Below, piece by piece: positions 9,401-17,958 of a DNA stretch of 64,000 bases. Both the position numbers and the translations under genes were made by a program. Under the pieces are notes generated by a model, which saw only the letters and a program-made list of their open reading frames with translations, was not told where the DNA came from and ran no database searches. Position 1 is the stretch's first letter; every line of letters begins with the position of its first letter. The stretch is from assembly GCA_964513215.1 (NCBI GenBank), contig CAZELU010000005.1, forward strand, positions 1 to 64,000. The letters run 5' to 3'. The stretch comes from Casp-actino8 sp964513215 (lineage in GTDB: Bacteria; Actinomycetota; Acidimicrobiia; Acidimicrobiales; Ilumatobacteraceae).

Positions 9401-9965
9401 CTACTGCGTGAACGCCGATGGCGACGACCTCGTGGTCTGGGCCGACGAGTCGCGCACCACCGAGGCGTGCCGTTTCCACTACCCGCGCCAGAGCCAGGCC
9501 CCGTTCATGTGCATCGCCGACTTCTTCCGTCCCGTCGGAGCCGAACCCGACTACGCCGCGTTCCACATCGTGACGATGGGTGCCGCGGTGAGCGATCGTG
9601 CGGCCGAGTTGTTCGCGGCCAACGAGTACCAGAAGTACATGCTCGTTCACGGTCTGGGTGTGGAGATGGCCGAAGCACTCGCCGAGTTGTGGCATCGCCG
9701 TATCCGCAGTGAGTGGGGCTTCGTCGACGAAGACGGACCGTCGATCGGTGGATTGTTCCGTCAGCAATACCGCGGTGGTCGTTACTCGTGGGGCTACCCG
9801 GCCTGCCCCGATCTCGAAGACAACGCCACCGTCGCTCGCCTCCTCGAAGCCGGACGTCTGGGCATCCAGGTGAGTGAAGAAACCGGCTGGCAGTACCAGC
9901 CCGAGCAGACGACGTCGGCCATCATCTGCCACCATCCTCAGGCGAAGTACTTCGTCGCTCGCTGA
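6492..9965 (+). CDS. metH: Cobalamin-dependent methionine synthase
   Basis: Transfers a methyl group from methyltetrahydrofolate to homocysteine through protein-bound cobalamin. At 1157 aa it has all four modules in order. The homocysteine domain has zinc cysteines in GINCATGP near 226 and GGCCGTTP near 291. The pterin domain starts around 335 (LIIGERTNTNGSKAF). The cobalamin cap and Rossmann modules carry DVHDIGKN near 733, which supplies the B12-ligating histidine. The C-terminal AdoMet reactivation domain has RYSWGYPACPD near 1096. The ATG at 6492 is preferred over upstream in-frame starts because MSRQPYMDAVNERVIVFDGA begins the conserved fold. Confidence 0.97.
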   Translation: MSRQPYMDAVNERVIVFDGAFGTFVQGLDLGPDDFGGASLEGCNEMLCLSRPDVIRQMHAAFLDVGVDALETASFGSFSTVLNEYAIPEMAYDLNVAAARLAREVAAEYETDGRTRFVAGSIGPGTKLPSLGHIRFAELRDAYQEQARGLLVGGVDLFLIETCMDLLQIKAAMIGCRRAMTAEGREVPIQVQVTMETTGRMLVGSEIGAALTAIGAMRPDVLGINCATGPAEMQEHLRFLAQSSPFPISVLPNAGLPSVVDGRTHYDLTPAELAQFHRHHVDDLGIGIVGGCCGTTPEHLRAVVEAVGGRGAPHRAASFEPSVSSIYSSVPIQQDNSFLIIGERTNTNGSKAFREAMIASDWDNCSKMATEQVREGAHVLDVCVDYVGRDGTVDMDEIASRFATQASVPLVLDSTEPQVMEAGLQHIGGRAILNSGNLEDGEAPGSRLDRVFSLAREYGAAVVCLLIDERGQARDVEWKMEIAHRLHRIAVDRYGLSAHDLIFDALTFPLSTGDDDLRLDAKHTIDAIRRIKAEIPGAFTTLGVSNVSFGLKPAARQALNSVFLHECVAAGLDSAIVHAGKIVPLARMPEEHKQVCLDLVYDRRTPDYDPLKKLLEIFEDVATVGSQKEDRSDWPIAERLKHRIIDGDRDGLTDDLDAALAAGHAPLSIVNDILLDGMKVVGELFGSGQMQLPFVLQSAETMKTAVAHLEPHMEKVGGSSSKGKLVLATVKGDVHDIGKNLVDIICTNNGYEVHNLGIKIPISEMLTKVKEVGADALGMSGLLVKSTLIMRENLVEMNDLGLDEVPVLLGGAALTRSYVENDLREVYNGRVFYGRDAFEGLRTLDRIMEIKRTGIDDPEFGRVPTGRNIPKRTDRVEAPVDLPTRSPDVAPDNPVFAPPFLGSRIVKGISLDEIAEYVNETALFRNQWQYRPEGSESDDDFKERIRAVFRSELAAAKAGGYLVPQVVYGYYCVNADGDDLVVWADESRTTEACRFHYPRQSQAPFMCIADFFRPVGAEPDYAAFHIVTMGAAVSDRAAELFAANEYQKYMLVHGLGVEMAEALAELWHRRIRSEWGFVDEDGPSIGGLFRQQYRGGRYSWGYPACPDLEDNATVARLLEAGRLGIQVSEETGWQYQPEQTTSAIICHHPQAKYFVAR

Positions 9966-9982
9966 GAGATCCGGAGAATTCC

Positions 9983-10696
9983 ATGAAGAAGCTCGTCGTT
10001 CGACTCGTCGTTCTCGCCCTCGTGGCCGTTGCCGTCGTGTACGGCGCGATCCTGCTCTGGACCAAGGTCATCAACAAGCCCGAGGACGAACTCTCCACCG
10101 ACGATCTCTCAGCCGCCCTCGTCGACACGACCATCGCGACCGTCACGACCGTCACGACCGACACGGTTGCCGACGGTGTCTCGGGCGTGTGGGTCGCCAC
10201 ATCCGAATCGACTCTCGGTTACCGGGTGAAAGAGGTTCTCGGCGGAGTCGACACCGAAGGCGTCGGCCGGACGAGCGCCGTCGACGGATCGATCACGATC
10301 GATGGGACCATGGTCGTCGAGGGCGGCTTCTCGGTGGAGGTCGGTTCGATCAAGAGCGACAGCTCTCGCCGTGACGGCCAATTCACCGGTCGCATCATGG
10401 ACGCGGCCACATTCCCGACGGCGTCGTTCGTGATCACTCAGCCGATCGACTTCGGGACCATCCCAACCGACGGCCAGCAGATCACAGTGGAGGCCACGGG
10501 TGACCTCACGTTGCGAGGCACCACCAAGACCGTCACCTTCCCGCTGACTGCCGAATACTCAAACGGTCGCGTCGGGGTGTTCGGCAACATCCCGATCGTG
10601 TTCGCCGAGTACGGCATACCGAATCCGTCGAATCAATTCGTGACCACCGGTGACAACGGATTGCTCGAGTTCGTCCTGGTCTTCGAGCGCGACTGA
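9983..10696 (+). CDS. YceI-family protein with N-terminal membrane anchor
   Basis: The protein is 237 aa. Residues 5-30 form a single hydrophobic helix that should anchor it outside the membrane. From about residue 70 it follows the YceI lipocalin-like pattern (VWVATSESTLGYRVKEVLGG, then DSSRRDGQFTGRIMDAATFPTASF and LTLRGTTKTVTFPL). YceI proteins bind isoprenoid-like or amphiphilic ligands, and no enzymatic role is established. CGGAGAA provides a ribosome site. The gene follows metH by 17 nt and may be read on the same transcript; a functional link to MetH is not obvious. Confidence 0.88.
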   Translation: MKKLVVRLVVLALVAVAVVYGAILLWTKVINKPEDELSTDDLSAALVDTTIATVTTVTTDTVADGVSGVWVATSESTLGYRVKEVLGGVDTEGVGRTSAVDGSITIDGTMVVEGGFSVEVGSIKSDSSRRDGQFTGRIMDAATFPTASFVITQPIDFGTIPTDGQQITVEATGDLTLRGTTKTVTFPLTAEYSNGRVGVFGNIPIVFAEYGIPNPSNQFVTTGDNGLLEFVLVFERD

Positions 10697-10717
10697 GCCG
10701 CGCCGCGCACAGCACCT

Positions 10718-12526
10718 TCAGACCGTCGGCTGGCTACGTTCCCACGCCGCGGCCAACGCCGCATAACGTCCGCCCAACGCCACCAACTCGTCGTGCGTTC
10801 CGAGTTCGGCCAGACGACCTTGATCGACCACCGCGATCCGATCGGCTCGACGCACCGTCGACAGTCGATGGGCCACCACCACGACGGTGCGGCCTCGCAT
10901 GAGGCGCTCGAGCGCGGCTTCGACTTCGGCCTCGGTACCAGGGTCGAGATTGGAGGTGGCTTCGTCGAGCACCAACACGGCCGGGTCGACCAGTGCCGCT
11001 CGCGCCAGCGCCACCAACTGTCGTTCACCGGCTGACAAGCGCGAGCCGCGTTCGCGGACGTCGGTGTCGAGGCCTTCGGGGAACTGCTCGAATCGCTCGA
11101 GCGCGCCGATGGACGCCAAGGCGTCTTCCACCTCGGCGTCGGTCGCATCGGCCCGCGCGATGCGCACGTTGTCGCGGATCGAACCGCTGAAGCAGAAACC
11201 CTCCTGGGGAACCACCACGATGCGTTCGCGCAGTTCCTTCGACGACGCTTCGCGAAGGTCGACCCCTCCGAAGCGCACGACTCCGGTGAGGCCCGATGTG
11301 GGCGAGCGCGTGGGGTCGTACAACCGAGCCATCAACTTGGCGAGCGTCGACTTACCCGCTCCGGTGGGACCCACCAGCGCGAGACGTTCACCATCGGCCA
11401 CCGACATGGTGACCGACTCGAGTGCTGGGCGTTCGGCTCCCTGGTACGCGAAGGTCACCTCGCGCACGTCGATCGCACCTCGCCGCGGCAGCGGAGTGGG
11501 TGAGTCGACCTCGTTCACGTCGGGCACCGCGTCGATGATCGCGAACAACTTGTTGAGGGCGGCCGTGGACGACTGCACCGTGTTGTAGAGCTGGCTCAAT
11601 TGCTGCACCGGATCGAACAAGTTGGCCAGCAGGAGAATGAACGCGGTGACTGTCCCGAGGGTGACTTCGTCACGGTGCACGAGCCAACCGCCGATGCCGA
11701 TGATCGCTCCGGTCGCGGCGATGCCCGCGAACTCGACCAGGCCGAAGTACCACGTGCTCACGCGCACACTCCGCATGTGCGAACCGAACAACGCGCGGTT
11801 GGTCGTGCGGAACTTGGCGCTGTACGCCGCCTCCTGGCCGTAAGCCTGGATCACGCGCACCCCGGTGATGCCCTCCTGCAGAGTCGACAGGTTGTTGCCC
11901 ACTCGTTCGCGAACTTCGAGGTAGGCCTGGTTGGAGAGGCGCTGGAATCGAATGGAAGCGACCACGATGAACGGGAACACCGCGAAGGCGACCAGAGCGA
12001 GTTCCCACGACATGGCGAACAACAGCACGGTCGACATCAACAGCAGAAGGAACGACGACACGAACTGCAACAGGCCGAACTGGATGAGTTCGCTCATCGA
12101 CTCGATGTCGGCAGTCATTCGCGACACGAGTACGCCGGCCTTCTCGCGATCGAAGAAAGCCATCGACTGCCGTTGCAGACGGCGGAACACCAAGAGGCGC
12201 AGATCGCGGAGAAATCCTTCACCGGCGCGGTTGATAGCGACGTACTGCAGTCGACCAACCACGTACCCCACGATCACGACCGCCACGTACAACCCGACCA
12301 CCACGTTGAGCGTGGTTCCGTTGCGGTCCTTGATGCCGTGGTCGATGCCGAAGCGCACGAGAACTGGCCCGGCCAACGACACCAGCGTGCTGATCACCAC
12401 CAAGCCGAACGCGATCAGGATGAGACGCCGTTGGTCGCGAGCCAACGAATACGTGCGCCGCAGTACCCCGACCGTCTCGGTGCGATCGAGACGGTCCTCG
12501 TCGCTGATGGCTGACATGCCCCACAT
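10718..12526 (-). CDS. ABC exporter half-transporter, subunit B (canonical Walker B)
   Basis: The 602 aa protein has a six-helix type IV ABC exporter membrane domain (residues about 35-320) and an ATPase domain (about 355-595). The ATPase has Walker A GPTGAGKST, Walker B LVLDEATS with the catalytic Glu, and an H-loop histidine in VVVAHRLST. Its signature is LSAGERQ instead of LSGGQ. The start codon directly follows the stop of the partner gene (TAGATG), so the pair is coupled; an internal ATG at 12517 is an alternative. Together they look like a heterodimeric multidrug or lipid exporter of the TM287/288 kind. Substrate unknown. Confidence 0.92.
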   Translation of the reverse strand: MWGMSAISDEDRLDRTETVGVLRRTYSLARDQRRLILIAFGLVVISTLVSLAGPVLVRFGIDHGIKDRNGTTLNVVVGLYVAVVIVGYVVGRLQYVAINRAGEGFLRDLRLLVFRRLQRQSMAFFDREKAGVLVSRMTADIESMSELIQFGLLQFVSSFLLLLMSTVLLFAMSWELALVAFAVFPFIVVASIRFQRLSNQAYLEVRERVGNNLSTLQEGITGVRVIQAYGQEAAYSAKFRTTNRALFGSHMRSVRVSTWYFGLVEFAGIAATGAIIGIGGWLVHRDEVTLGTVTAFILLLANLFDPVQQLSQLYNTVQSSTAALNKLFAIIDAVPDVNEVDSPTPLPRRGAIDVREVTFAYQGAERPALESVTMSVADGERLALVGPTGAGKSTLAKLMARLYDPTRSPTSGLTGVVRFGGVDLREASSKELRERIVVVPQEGFCFSGSIRDNVRIARADATDAEVEDALASIGALERFEQFPEGLDTDVRERGSRLSAGERQLVALARAALVDPAVLVLDEATSNLDPGTEAEVEAALERLMRGRTVVVVAHRLSTVRRADRIAVVDQGRLAELGTHDELVALGGRYAALAAAWERSQPTV

Positions 12527-14395
12527 CTAGACCTGCCCCTCATCGGGCGATGACGCCCGTGAACGCACGATCTCGCCGGTGGCCACGTCGTGGGCCGCTT
12601 CGGGTGACGGGACGGGCGCGTCATCGTCGCCGGCGTCGTCGCGCACGGCCCAGGCCGCGAGAACCTGGCGGTAGCGACTGTCGGTTGCGAGCAACTGATC
12701 GTGGGTTCCCACCGCGGCCACTCGCCCGCCGTCCAGGAGAACCACCGTGTCGGCCAAGGCGATGGTTCCCGGACGGTGCGCGATGACGATCGTGGTGCGG
12801 CCCTTCATGACCGTGGCCATCGCGTCGCGGATCTCGTGCTCCTTCGACGGGTCGACTGCCGACGTCGCGTCGTCGAGCACGAGCACTCGTGGATCGGAAA
12901 CGATCGCACGAGCGATGGCCACCCGTTGACGCTGACCCCCCGACAGCGAATAGCCGCGCTCGCCGAGGATCGTGTCGTACCCATCGGGCAGCCGCTGGAT
13001 GAAGTCGTGGGCGCCGGCCAGAACAGCGGCTCGCTCGATGTCGACCATCGGGGCTTCGGGGCGGGCGAATGCGATGTTGGCGCGCACGGTGTCGTTGAAG
13101 AGAAACGTCTCTTCGAACACGATGCCGACCGCGTGCCGAAGTTCGTGCAGTTCGAGGTCGCGCACGTCCACACCGTCGATGCGTATGGCCCCGGCGTCGA
13201 CGTCGTGGAAACGCGTGAGCAATCGAACGACGGTCGACTTACCCGAGCCCGTGCCGCCGACGAGGGCCACGGCGTGGCCAGCGGGAATCGACACGTGGAA
13301 GTCGTCGAGGATGCGCGACCCGGAGTCGTAACCGAAACACACGTGATCGAACTCGACCGCTCCCACCGAACCCCCGGAAGGAAGGTGACGAGGAACCGCT
13401 GCATCAGCCACGGCACTCGGTGTCGACAGAACTTGATTCACTCGCTCCAGCGCAACCGCTGCGCGTTGACCGAGGGCCACCGTCATACCGATGTTGCGCA
13501 GCGGCCAGATGAGCATCGTGATGTACGCGTTGAACTTCACGAGATCGCCGATGGTCATTCCACCATCGATGACCCGGTGACCACCCACGCCGAGGACCGC
13601 GACCAGACCGATGGCCGGCAACAAGTCGATGGCCGGCAGGAAGCGGCTGCGAATACGCGCCGCCGCCAACGACTCGCGCCGGATGTCGTCGGCTTCCACC
13701 CGCAACTTGGCCGCCTGCACTCGTTCGGCACCGAATCCCTTGATGACTCGTACGCCCGACACGGTCTCTTCGACCACCGACGCGAGTTGGGCCTGTTCGG
13801 CTTGAACCGCCATGTTGGCCGGATGGATACGTCGCGAAAAACGATTGGCAAGAACGTTCACGAGCGGCAGCGGCGCGAGAGCGAGAAGTGCGAGAAGAGG
13901 TTCGGAAATCACCAGGAGGACGACGACGGTGATGATCATCGCCACGTTCGACAAGACGAGCGGAATCATCACCACGAAGGCCTGCACCTGTTGCAGATCG
14001 GACGAGGCGCGGCTCATCAACTGTCCGGTCGACATCCGGTCGTGGTACCCCACGTGCAGCGTGAGCAGATGCGCGAAGATCCGCTCGCGTAGACGCGTCT
14101 CGGTCAGCCGACTCTCACGAAACGCGATCCACCGCCTGAACGCGGTGAAGATGCCGGCGATGACGCCAGCCGCGACGATCAACAAGGCCCAGAAGGCCAG
14201 AGAGTCGTCACCTTCGATTGCGCGGTCGATGCCGAGTTTGGTGAGCTGAGGCACGGCGACCTTGCCGACGGTCCAGGTGAGACCGATCAGCACACCGATG
14301 GTCAGACCCCACTTCTGCGCGGCCAGGGCCGCCCGCAGGACCGGCCAAGCCGGGCGACGCTCGTCGAGCGAGTCGTCCCCCTGATCAGCCGTCAC
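12527..14395 (-). CDS. ABC exporter half-transporter, subunit A (degenerate Walker B)
   Basis: The 622 aa half-transporter has a six-helix membrane domain followed by an ATPase. Walker A is GGTGSGKST and the signature is a perfect LSGGQRQ. Walker B reads LVLDDATS, with Asp where the catalytic Glu should be, and the H-loop reads IVIAHRPGT. This is the partner of the next gene: its defective Walker B would pair with that subunit's altered LSAGE signature, giving one dead and one active ATP site, as in asymmetric exporters. A 30-residue acidic tail follows the ATPase. The start is GTG with a TAGTTT box 6 nt upstream. Confidence 0.92.
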   Translation of the reverse strand: MTADQGDDSLDERRPAWPVLRAALAAQKWGLTIGVLIGLTWTVGKVAVPQLTKLGIDRAIEGDDSLAFWALLIVAAGVIAGIFTAFRRWIAFRESRLTETRLRERIFAHLLTLHVGYHDRMSTGQLMSRASSDLQQVQAFVVMIPLVLSNVAMIITVVVLLVISEPLLALLALAPLPLVNVLANRFSRRIHPANMAVQAEQAQLASVVEETVSGVRVIKGFGAERVQAAKLRVEADDIRRESLAAARIRSRFLPAIDLLPAIGLVAVLGVGGHRVIDGGMTIGDLVKFNAYITMLIWPLRNIGMTVALGQRAAVALERVNQVLSTPSAVADAAVPRHLPSGGSVGAVEFDHVCFGYDSGSRILDDFHVSIPAGHAVALVGGTGSGKSTVVRLLTRFHDVDAGAIRIDGVDVRDLELHELRHAVGIVFEETFLFNDTVRANIAFARPEAPMVDIERAAVLAGAHDFIQRLPDGYDTILGERGYSLSGGQRQRVAIARAIVSDPRVLVLDDATSAVDPSKEHEIRDAMATVMKGRTTIVIAHRPGTIALADTVVLLDGGRVAAVGTHDQLLATDSRYRQVLAAWAVRDDAGDDDAPVPSPEAAHDVATGEIVRSRASSPDEGQV

Positions 14396-14401
14396 GGCTC
14401 G

Positions 14402-14407
14402 AAACTA
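14402..14407 (-). promoter_or_regulatory. Putative leaderless -10 box of the ABC exporter operon
   Basis: On the minus strand TAGTTT ends 6 nt before the GTG at 14395. Confidence 0.4.
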
Positions 14408-14464
14408 CTGAACGGGCCCGATGCGCAACCGATCTCTGCCACACCCCGTCGGAAGGCTGACCAC

Positions 14465-14647
14465 ATGGCCAGCACCACGCGCCCCGAACAACTCACCCTC
14501 GACGGATTCCACCGCGACCACCTCTCGGTGCCCGACGATCTCGCGTCTCTCTTCACACTCGACGACGAAACGTGCCGGATCGGTCTCGAACACGTGGCCG
14601 AGATGCGACGCATCCTCGACGGCTTCGCCAGCTCGGAAGCGGCCTAG
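14465..14647 (+). CDS. Small hypothetical protein
   Basis: This is a 60 aa acidic protein between two minus-strand genes, rich in Asp, Glu and Leu (QLTLDGFHRDHLSVPDDLASLF). The purine-rich GGAAGG about 8 nt upstream makes translation credible. No transmembrane segment or known motif is visible. Its end overlaps the oxidoreductase stop by 4 nt. It is likely a real small gene because the interval is otherwise empty and in-frame coding bias looks normal, but the evidence is modest. Confidence 0.5.
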   Translation: MASTTRPEQLTLDGFHRDHLSVPDDLASLFTLDDETCRIGLEHVAEMRRILDGFASSEAA

Positions 14648-15633
14648 TTCGCGCTGGGCGACAACTCTTTCACCGCGTTCCAGAAATCGAGTTCCGGGTC
14701 GAGCGGCAGGATCGCCAGAGAACTGGTGGTGACACCGTTGGCGAAGTAGCGATCGATCTGGGCTCGACACTGCGCCGGCGATCCATGCACCACCAAGTCG
14801 TCCACGACCTCGTCGGGGATGGCGGCCAAGGCCGCCTTGCGGTCACCGGCCTTCCACGCGTCCCACATACCGGCCAATTGCGGGCCTCGACCGAGCCACT
14901 CGTGGAACGCCGCGTACACCGGAACGTTCAAGTACGCGGCGATCGCGAACTTCGCCGCGTTGCGCACCACGTCGGTGTTCTCACTCGGACACACGAAGAT
15001 GCGAGCCACGATCTCCCGCTCAGCGCCACCGGCGGCGTCCCGCACCACGTCCACCACCTTGCGGACGTCGTCGGGCGACAACCAGTTGATGATCGCCCCG
15101 TCGGCTTCGCGACCGGCCAGACGCAGCATGCCGTCGCGTAACGCCGCCACGAGAATGCTCGGCTTCACTTCCGGCCGCACACCCAACTTGAATCCGTTCA
15201 CGGTGAAGGTGTCGTACGACTTGGCGATCTTCTCTCCAGCCAGCGCGTCGTTCAAGAAACGAACGACGTCGCGAACCTTCTTGTACGGCTCGACGAAGGG
15301 CACGCCGTTCCAGCGTTCGACGATCACGTTGCTGCTCGATCCGATGCCGATCGCGAAACGACCGGGCGCGGCGTCGGCCAGACTCGCCACGCTCTGCGCG
15401 AAGCAGGCGGGCGAACGGGTGTAGGCCGGAACGATGGCCGTACCCAGACGCAAGCGCGGTTCCCAAGCGGCTGCCAACGTGAGCGGAGTGAAGGCGTCGG
15501 CACCATCTGATTCGGCCGACCAGATGTCGGAGTAGCCGAGGTCGGCCAACTCGACGAGTTTGTCGCGATGAGTATGAAGGTGACCGGGCAACGGAACGGT
15601 CATGCCATTGCGACGAGGCAGCGATGAAGTCAT
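14644..15633 (-). CDS. LLM-class (luciferase-like) F420-type oxidoreductase
   Basis: The protein is about 329 aa with the TIM-barrel pattern of bacterial luciferase-like monooxygenases: YSDIWSAESDGADAF near the N-terminus, then RLGTAIVPAYTRSPACFAQSVASLAD and RFAIGIGSSS. Actinomycete members with this pattern mostly use F420 rather than FMN; that assignment is inferred, and no F420 gene is in the window. ATGs at 15642, 15633 and 15603 are all possible; 15633 has CACAAT 7 nt upstream. The thioesterase gene lies upstream on the same strand. Confidence 0.85.
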   Translation of the reverse strand: MTSSLPRRNGMTVPLPGHLHTHRDKLVELADLGYSDIWSAESDGADAFTPLTLAAAWEPRLRLGTAIVPAYTRSPACFAQSVASLADAAPGRFAIGIGSSSNVIVERWNGVPFVEPYKKVRDVVRFLNDALAGEKIAKSYDTFTVNGFKLGVRPEVKPSILVAALRDGMLRLAGREADGAIINWLSPDDVRKVVDVVRDAAGGAEREIVARIFVCPSENTDVVRNAAKFAIAAYLNVPVYAAFHEWLGRGPQLAGMWDAWKAGDRKAALAAIPDEVVDDLVVHGSPAQCRAQIDRYFANGVTTSSLAILPLDPELDFWNAVKELSPSAN

Positions 15634-15657
15634 GTCGGCCATTGTGGCCGACCCGGG

Positions 15658-16497
15658 TCACTTCGCTTTACCCGAGGGGCCCGGACCGGGCATGTCGCGC
15701 CAGAACCGCACGATGCAACTCTGACTCGCCGTGGCCAGAAGGGTTCCGTCCTCGGCGAACATGTGCACCAATCCGTGCCCGAAGCCGCGCTGAACCATGT
15801 GGATGCGGATGTCGAGCAAGACCCATTCGGTGGGGACGAGTTTGCCCACGCGAATGGTGTTGTCGAGGCTGTTCCCGCCCCCACGAATGCCGAGCGACTG
15901 ACCCACTCCCATCGGAACGAAGTCGCCCAGGATGGCCAATGTGGCCGTGTCGACTCCCTCGATCACTTCGGGAATCCGCGTCCAGAGCAGAACCTGACCG
16001 TCACCCGGTGTGCCGTCGAGTTCTTCGAGATGTTCGCGGCCCTTCACGATGCGCTGGTCCATACGACTCGAGATGGTCCCCGACCAATCGAGGACGTGCG
16101 GACGCTCGGCGCATTCGTGCGGCGCCGGAATGTCGGTGGGCATGGTTTCCCATTGCCCGGCTTCCACGAGATCACGATCGCCCAAGGCGGCGTTGACGGT
16201 GAGAATCTCGCGATCACCCACGTGACACAACGCGCGGGCTTGGGTGATCTGGTGGCCGTGAACGGCGAGCACGACGTCGATGTCCATCGTTTCGCCCGGT
16301 TTGGCGTACGAGAGGTACTGCGCAGTGGCCCATACGGCCTTGCGACCCGATGTTCCTTCCATCGCGGCCACGGCGGCAGCCAGACCACACCCTCCGTACA
16401 GGAACCCACCGCCGGTGGAGATACCCGGAACCACCGGAAGAACCCAGCGATACGGATTGTGGGTGGGCTGCAGACCGAGGAACTGTCGACTGTCCAT
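15658..16497 (-). CDS. TesB-like acyl-CoA thioesterase family protein
   Basis: The protein is 279 aa and appears to contain two hotdog folds: the first around residues 25-115 (GGFLYGGCGLAAAVAAME, then LSYAKPGETMDIDV), the second around 185-275 (LDNTIRVGKLVPTEWVLLDIRIHMVQRGFGHGLVHMF). This is the arrangement of TesB-type enzymes that hydrolyse acyl-CoA. The start ATG at 16497 has TAGAGT 8 nt upstream. It is divergent from the amidase gene. Neighbouring CoA-linked genes (CaiB-type transferase, crotonases) fit acyl-CoA metabolism, but the substrate is not predictable. Confidence 0.8.
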   Translation of the reverse strand: MDSRQFLGLQPTHNPYRWVLPVVPGISTGGGFLYGGCGLAAAVAAMEGTSGRKAVWATAQYLSYAKPGETMDIDVVLAVHGHQITQARALCHVGDREILTVNAALGDRDLVEAGQWETMPTDIPAPHECAERPHVLDWSGTISSRMDQRIVKGREHLEELDGTPGDGQVLLWTRIPEVIEGVDTATLAILGDFVPMGVGQSLGIRGGGNSLDNTIRVGKLVPTEWVLLDIRIHMVQRGFGHGLVHMFAEDGTLLATASQSCIVRFWRDMPGPGPSGKAK

Positions 16498-16505
16498 CTC
16501 GTCCG

Positions 16506-16511
16506 ACTCTA
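16506..16511 (-). promoter_or_regulatory. Putative -10 box of the thioesterase gene
   Basis: On the minus strand TAGAGT ends 8 nt before the ATG at 16497, inside a 36-nt divergent spacer. Confidence 0.38.
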
Positions 16512-16520
16512 CGAGCGCAC

Positions 16521-16526
16521 TAGCGT
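16521..16526 (+). promoter_or_regulatory. Putative leaderless -10 box of the amidase gene
   Basis: TAGCGT ends 7 nt before the ATG at 16534. It lies 10 bp from the opposite-facing thioesterase box. Confidence 0.4.
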
Positions 16527-16533
16527 CCGAACC

Positions 16534-17958
16534 ATGTCGTCGAACACGCACTCGTCACAATCATCGGCTACTCCGTGGACGGGCGACGCGTGCTCGTTGA
16601 TGGATGCGTTTCGGCGCAAGGAGCGTCACCCGCTGGAGGAGCTCGACGCGTCGTTGGCGGCCATCGAGTCGAGTCGACTCAACTCGTTCTCGTTCGTCGA
16701 TCCCGAGCGCGCGCGTGACGCGGCGCGTCGCGCCGACGTGTCGCAGCCGTTCGGCGGCCTGCCCATCGGCGTGAAGGAGCTCGATCAGGTGAAGGGCTGG
16801 CCCGACACCGAGGCCTGTGTGGTGTTCGCCGACCGCAAGGCCACCTACTCGTCGGTGATGGTGCAACGACTCGAACGCGCCGGTGCCGTGCTCGCCGGTC
16901 TCACGACCGCCAGTGAGTTCGGTGGCGTGAACGTCACGCGCACGGTGTTGAACGGCGCGACACACAACCCGTGGCAACACGGTCGCACTCCGGGTGGTTC
17001 GTCGGGCGGCAGTGCAGCCGCAGTAGCGGGCGGCCTCGTCACCCTGGCCACCGCCGGAGACGGCGGTGGATCGATTCGCATCCCGGCCGGATTCACGGGA
17101 CTGCTCGGACTCAAGGCCACCTATGGACGCATCCCGCGCGCACCGCATGCGCAACTCGGGAATCTCACGGTGAACACAGGTTGTGTGTCGCGCAGCGTTC
17201 GCGACACTGCGCGCTGGTTCGACGTCTGTAGCGGACGCGACGCCCGCGATCCGTTCAGCCTCCCTGACCACACGCAGTGGGAGTCGCAACTCGGTCGCTT
17301 CGCCGAGCAACTGCGCGGAATGCGCGTCGCCGTCGCGAGCGATTGGGGCGGTGCCGTCGTGTCGCCCGCCATGTGGTCGGTACTGTCCGAACAGATCGAC
17401 TGGCTGGTGAGCCACTTCGGATGGAAGCGCGTCGACATCGACACGTCGCTACCGAGTATGGGTGCGGCCTGGAGCATCAGCGGAATGATCGAGATCCACG
17501 CCGCTCTGGCCGATCACTGGCCCGACTGTGCCGATGTGCTCACTCCCGAGATGCGGTTCGGCATCGAAACGACTCTCGGTCGATACGGCACCGATGCTCG
17601 CGCTCGCATCGAGTCGCGTCGCGCCGCTCTCAACGACCGCATGGCCGAGATCTTCGACCCGATCGATGGCGTCGACTTCGTCCTGACCGCATCCAATCCC
17701 GACGTCGCGTTCGCCGCCGAGGGTCCGCTTCCGAGCGAATTCGGTGGCATCACCGCGGGCGCCGGCAACAACGGTCGACTCACGTTCCCGGCCAATCTGC
17801 ACGGCAACGCCGCGGTGTCGATCCCGTCGGGTTTCGTCGACGGTCTCCCGGTGGGCCTGCAGGTCGTCGGCCGCCACTTCAGCGAACAGCTGCTTCTCGA
17901 TGTCGCACTCGCCTGCGAGCACGAGCGGCCGTGGCCGCTGGTCGCGCCAACGCCTTGA
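16534..17958 (+). CDS. Amidase-signature family hydrolase
   Basis: The 474 aa protein has the complete amidase-signature catalytic set: the lysine in PIGVKELDQVKG, the cis-serine in GGSSGGSAAAVAGG and the nucleophile serine in GDGGGSIRIPAGFTG. It is a stand-alone amidase, not GatA, since a true gatA lies at 44263-45702. Such enzymes hydrolyse amides, including aryl amides and nitrile-derived amides. Its stop overlaps the start of the following MFS gene as TTGA, so the carrier is probably translated with it. That pairing suggests uptake or release of the amide or its product. Confidence 0.92.
   Translation: MSSNTHSSQSSATPWTGDACSLMDAFRRKERHPLEELDASLAAIESSRLNSFSFVDPERARDAARRADVSQPFGGLPIGVKELDQVKGWPDTEACVVFADRKATYSSVMVQRLERAGAVLAGLTTASEFGGVNVTRTVLNGATHNPWQHGRTPGGSSGGSAAAVAGGLVTLATAGDGGGSIRIPAGFTGLLGLKATYGRIPRAPHAQLGNLTVNTGCVSRSVRDTARWFDVCSGRDARDPFSLPDHTQWESQLGRFAEQLRGMRVAVASDWGGAVVSPAMWSVLSEQIDWLVSHFGWKRVDIDTSLPSMGAAWSISGMIEIHAALADHWPDCADVLTPEMRFGIETTLGRYGTDARARIESRRAALNDRMAEIFDPIDGVDFVLTASNPDVAFAAEGPLPSEFGGITAGAGNNGRLTFPANLHGNAAVSIPSGFVDGLPVGLQVVGRHFSEQLLLDVALACEHERPWPLVAPTP

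Noticed and set aside
16534..17958. Second GatA
   Set aside because: It has the amidase catalytic triad but not GatA-specific segments, and gatB/gatC neighbours are absent; a true gatCAB lies at 42830-46018.
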